Positions 62,532 through 64,000 of a stretch of DNA of 64,000 nt are shown here, piece by piece (position 1 is the first letter of the stretch; the number at the start of each line of letters is the position of its first letter). The position numbers were made by a program, and so were the translations under genes. Origin of the DNA: Aalborgiella sp040079635 (GTDB lineage: Bacteria; Pseudomonadota; Gammaproteobacteria; Burkholderiales; Burkholderiaceae_C); assembly GCA_040079635.1 (NCBI GenBank), contig JBEBJY010000005.1:1-64000 (forward strand), given 5' to 3'. A model generated the notes under the pieces. The model had not been told where the DNA came from. It saw only the letters and a program-made list of their open reading frames with translations, and ran no database searches.

Positions 62532-63638
62532 ATGGAAAGCCTAGACCTGCGGGTATTAAACGATGTGCTGGCGTGGCGACGCGCCGGCCATGCCGTCACC
62601 TTGGTCACGGTGGTAGAAACCTGGGGCAGCGCGCCCAGGCCGCCGGGCGCTTTGCTGGCTGTGCGGGACGACGGCAGGGTCAGCGGCTCAGTTTCTGGTG
62701 GCTGCATTGAAGACGATTTGATTGCCCGCACCAAGGCTGATTTCAACAAAGAGATCTCCAAAACGGCAAAAACCGATTATTTATCTGAAAACGAAGCAAA
62801 AGCACCCTCAAATATACCTCTAGCCGGCGTATTTACTGCCTCAACAGCTATTGATAATATAGCAAAACCAGCGATGATAGCCTATGGTGTCACCAAAGAC
62901 GAGGCGGCTCGATTCGGCCTGCCCTGCGGCGGCACACTGCGTTTGGTACAAGAACCGGTGCATGATGTAGGCTGGATTGAGCAAGTACTCGCCCGCACCA
63001 CCGCCCATCAGTTGGTCGCCCGCACACTCAGCTTATCCACAGGCTTGGTGACTTTGGCTGATGCAACACGTGAGCAGGCTATGGCGTTTGACGGGCTAAG
63101 CTTGACTACACTTTTTGGCCCCAAATGGCGACTTTTGCTGATAGGCGCAGGCCAGCTCAGCCAAGCCGTCGCGCAAATGGCGGTGCTGCTCGATTTTGAA
63201 GTCCTCGTTTGCGATCCGCGTGAAGAATACGCGTTCGATCCTGCCCAAGTTGGCGCGACACGCATCCCAGGCATGCCAGACGACGTGGTGCGCGACATGG
63301 TGCCTGATGCCCACACTGCCATCGTCGCCCTGACGCACGACTCCAAACTCGACGATATGGCGCTGATGGAAGCCCTGCAATCCGATGCGTTTTACGTGGG
63401 CGCACTAGGCTCCAAACGCAACCAAGCCACGCGCAAAGAACGCATGATCGAGCATTTTGGCATGACGCCTGCGCAGCTTGAGCGCTTGCACGGTCCCGTC
63501 GGTTTGAATATCCACGCCAAAACGCCAGCTGAAATCGCGGTATCCATCGTCGCGCAGATCGTTGCGGTGAAAAACACGACCGACTTGTCCGTTAGAGATG
63601 CTGTCATTCCCGCGCAGGCGGGAATCTACGGCGGCTAG
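62532..63638 (+). CDS. xdhC: XdhC-family molybdenum cofactor insertion/sulfuration protein
   Basis: XdhC/CoxI family, 368 residues; binds the cofactor and helps its sulfuration and insertion into IorB. N-terminal domain SGSVSGGCIEDDL and FGLPCGGTLRLV; C-terminal Rossmann domain LLLIGAGQLSQAVAQMA and YVGALGSKRNQATRKER. Between IEDDLIARTKADF and AYGVTKDEA lie about 35 residues that relatives lack; about 20 of these (93-112) come from a copy of the dispersed element. The last residues VIPAQAGIYGG come from another repeat (63600-63669). The C-terminus may thus be longer than functionally needed. Confidence 0.85.
   Translation: MESLDLRVLNDVLAWRRAGHAVTLVTVVETWGSAPRPPGALLAVRDDGRVSGSVSGGCIEDDLIARTKADFNKEISKTAKTDYLSENEAKAPSNIPLAGVFTASTAIDNIAKPAMIAYGVTKDEAARFGLPCGGTLRLVQEPVHDVGWIEQVLARTTAHQLVARTLSLSTGLVTLADATREQAMAFDGLSLTTLFGPKWRLLLIGAGQLSQAVAQMAVLLDFEVLVCDPREEYAFDPAQVGATRIPGMPDDVVRDMVPDAHTAIVALTHDSKLDDMALMEALQSDAFYVGALGSKRNQATRKERMIEHFGMTPAQLERLHGPVGLNIHAKTPAEIAVSIVAQIVAVKNTTDLSVRDAVIPAQAGIYGG
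62809..62866 (+). repeat. Dispersed hairpin element inside xdhC, copy 10
   Basis: CAAATATAC, CTCTAGCCGGCGTATTTACT, GCCTCAACAG and the hairpin region GCTATTGATAATATAGC. xdhC reads the same strand, giving NIPLAGVFTASTAIDNIA. The in-frame TAA of the consensus is TCA here. Confidence 0.9.
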
Positions 63639-63669
63639 TGTGGATTCCCGCATGCGCGGGAATGACAGC
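63600..63669. repeat. dRS3/REP-like inverted repeat (ATTCCCGCG...CGCGGGAAT)
   Basis: Perfect 17-nt arms GCTGTCATTCCCGCGCA (63600-63616) and TGCGCGGGAATGACAGC (63653-63669); each arm region also contains its own small ATTCCCGC-GCGGGAAT hairpin. It contains the xdhC stop codon and supplies its last 11 residues (VIPAQAGIYGG). Similar ATTCCC-N8-GGGAAT units are widespread in betaproteobacteria, including Neisseria dRS3. Confidence 0.85.
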
Positions 63670-63698
63670 TAGCACTGTTTATCTCGCATAATGCTTTC

Positions 63699-64000
63699 AT
63701 GGATTGGCCAGCGGCACGCACCTCTTTACTACTCGCATTCTTAACGGCAGCGCTTTTGTTGCCGATTGGCGTTGCCTTAGCGCGTTGGCTCGCCACAACG
63801 TCTTGGCGCGGCAAACCGTTGTTAGAAGCCTTGGTCACACTGCCGCTGTTGCTGCCTCCAACAGTGATTGGTTTTTACCTGCTCACCGCCTTCGGGCAAA
63901 ACTCAGCTTTGGGCGCTTGGCTGGCGCAAAACCTCAACTTACACCTCGTTTTCAGCTTTGAAGGCCTGCTTTTCGCCAGTGTTTTAGTCAACCTGCCCTT
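63699..64000 (+). CDS. modB: Molybdate ABC transporter permease ModB (N-terminal part)
   Basis: First about 100 residues, running off the window edge. MDWPAARTSLLLAFLTAALL begins a first membrane segment, followed by PLLEALVTLPLLLPPTVIGFYLL, characteristic of ModB/CysW-type permeases, and SFEGLLFASVLVNLPF. It should import molybdate with ModA and ModC, feeding the cofactor of the Mo hydroxylase upstream. Partial at the 3' end by truncation of the window, not by mutation. Confidence 0.82.
   Translation, partial: MDWPAARTSLLLAFLTAALLLPIGVALARWLATTSWRGKPLLEALVTLPLLLPPTVIGFYLLTAFGQNSALGAWLAQNLNLHLVFSFEGLLFASVLVNLP

Overview
This window looks like chromosome of a betaproteobacterium of the Comamonadaceae type (Burkholderiales). 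The basis is the gene order mnmG-rsmG-lysE-parA-hydrolase-parB, the IcmF and PobA/PobR types, the two-subunit Tat-exported Mo hydroxylase, and a short GCTAT...ATAGC hairpin repeat of the kind I recall from this family. I saw no rRNA, tRNA, CRISPR array or intact transposase; only a probable insertion-sequence end lies at the left edge.

Layout. 0.15-1.3 kb: M14 carboxypeptidase. 1.5-20.6 kb: a sugar-acid catabolic region. It holds an aldehyde dehydrogenase, KDPGal aldolase and kinase (dgoA, dgoK), a ytfQRT-yjfF type ABC importer, an aldose epimerase, an arabonate-type dehydratase, an aldose dehydrogenase (SDR), the LysR regulator gbpR, the chvE-gguA-gguB importer, a 2-keto-3-deoxyarabonate dehydratase-like protein and a Gfo/Idh/MocA oxidoreductase. 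Together these could take L-arabinose (and galactose) by non-phosphorylating oxidation to 2-oxoglutarate, or through dgoKA to pyruvate and glyceraldehyde-3-phosphate. 20.6-25.2 kb: housekeeping (TMEM165-type exporter, arginase, dbpA, coaX, a BON-LysM protein). 25.3-27.8 kb: a persulfide module (persulfide dioxygenase-rhodanese fusion, CsoR-family sensor, two YeeE/YedE sulfur transporters). 28.0-31.8 kb: a TRAP transporter. 31.9-35.3 kb: icmF, preceded by a perfect 24-nt palindrome. 35.3-45.5 kb: a 54-residue unknown gene, an SDR, pobR/pobA, comM, a sigma54-driven glnK-amtB pair, a thioesterase, a D-lactate dehydrogenase and a second aldose epimerase. 45.6-51.4 kb: the chromosome-partition region parB, hydrolase, parA, lysE, rsmG, mnmG, with two parS sites inside rsmG and mnmG. 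51.6-59.7 kb: putA, a bactofilin, an orphan histidine kinase, a biotinyl-carboxyltransferase fusion and an AEC transporter. 59.9-64.0 kb: iorA-iorB-xdhC and the start of modB, a molybdenum enzyme module.

The most unusual structure is a dispersed ~55-60 bp element (core CTCTAGCCGGCGTATTTATTGCC followed by a GCTAT...ATAGC hairpin). I find ten clear copies and one doubtful one. Four clear copies lie in gaps between convergent genes, one lies in the hydrolase-parA gap, and five lie in frame inside four genes (putA twice, pobR, the biotinyl-carboxyltransferase gene, xdhC). One of the convergent-gap copies also supplies the last codons and stop of dgoA. The intergenic consensus has a stop in every frame used by the coding copies. 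Each coding copy has base changes that remove those stops. This resembles the Rickettsia palindromic elements in behaviour, with an unrelated sequence.
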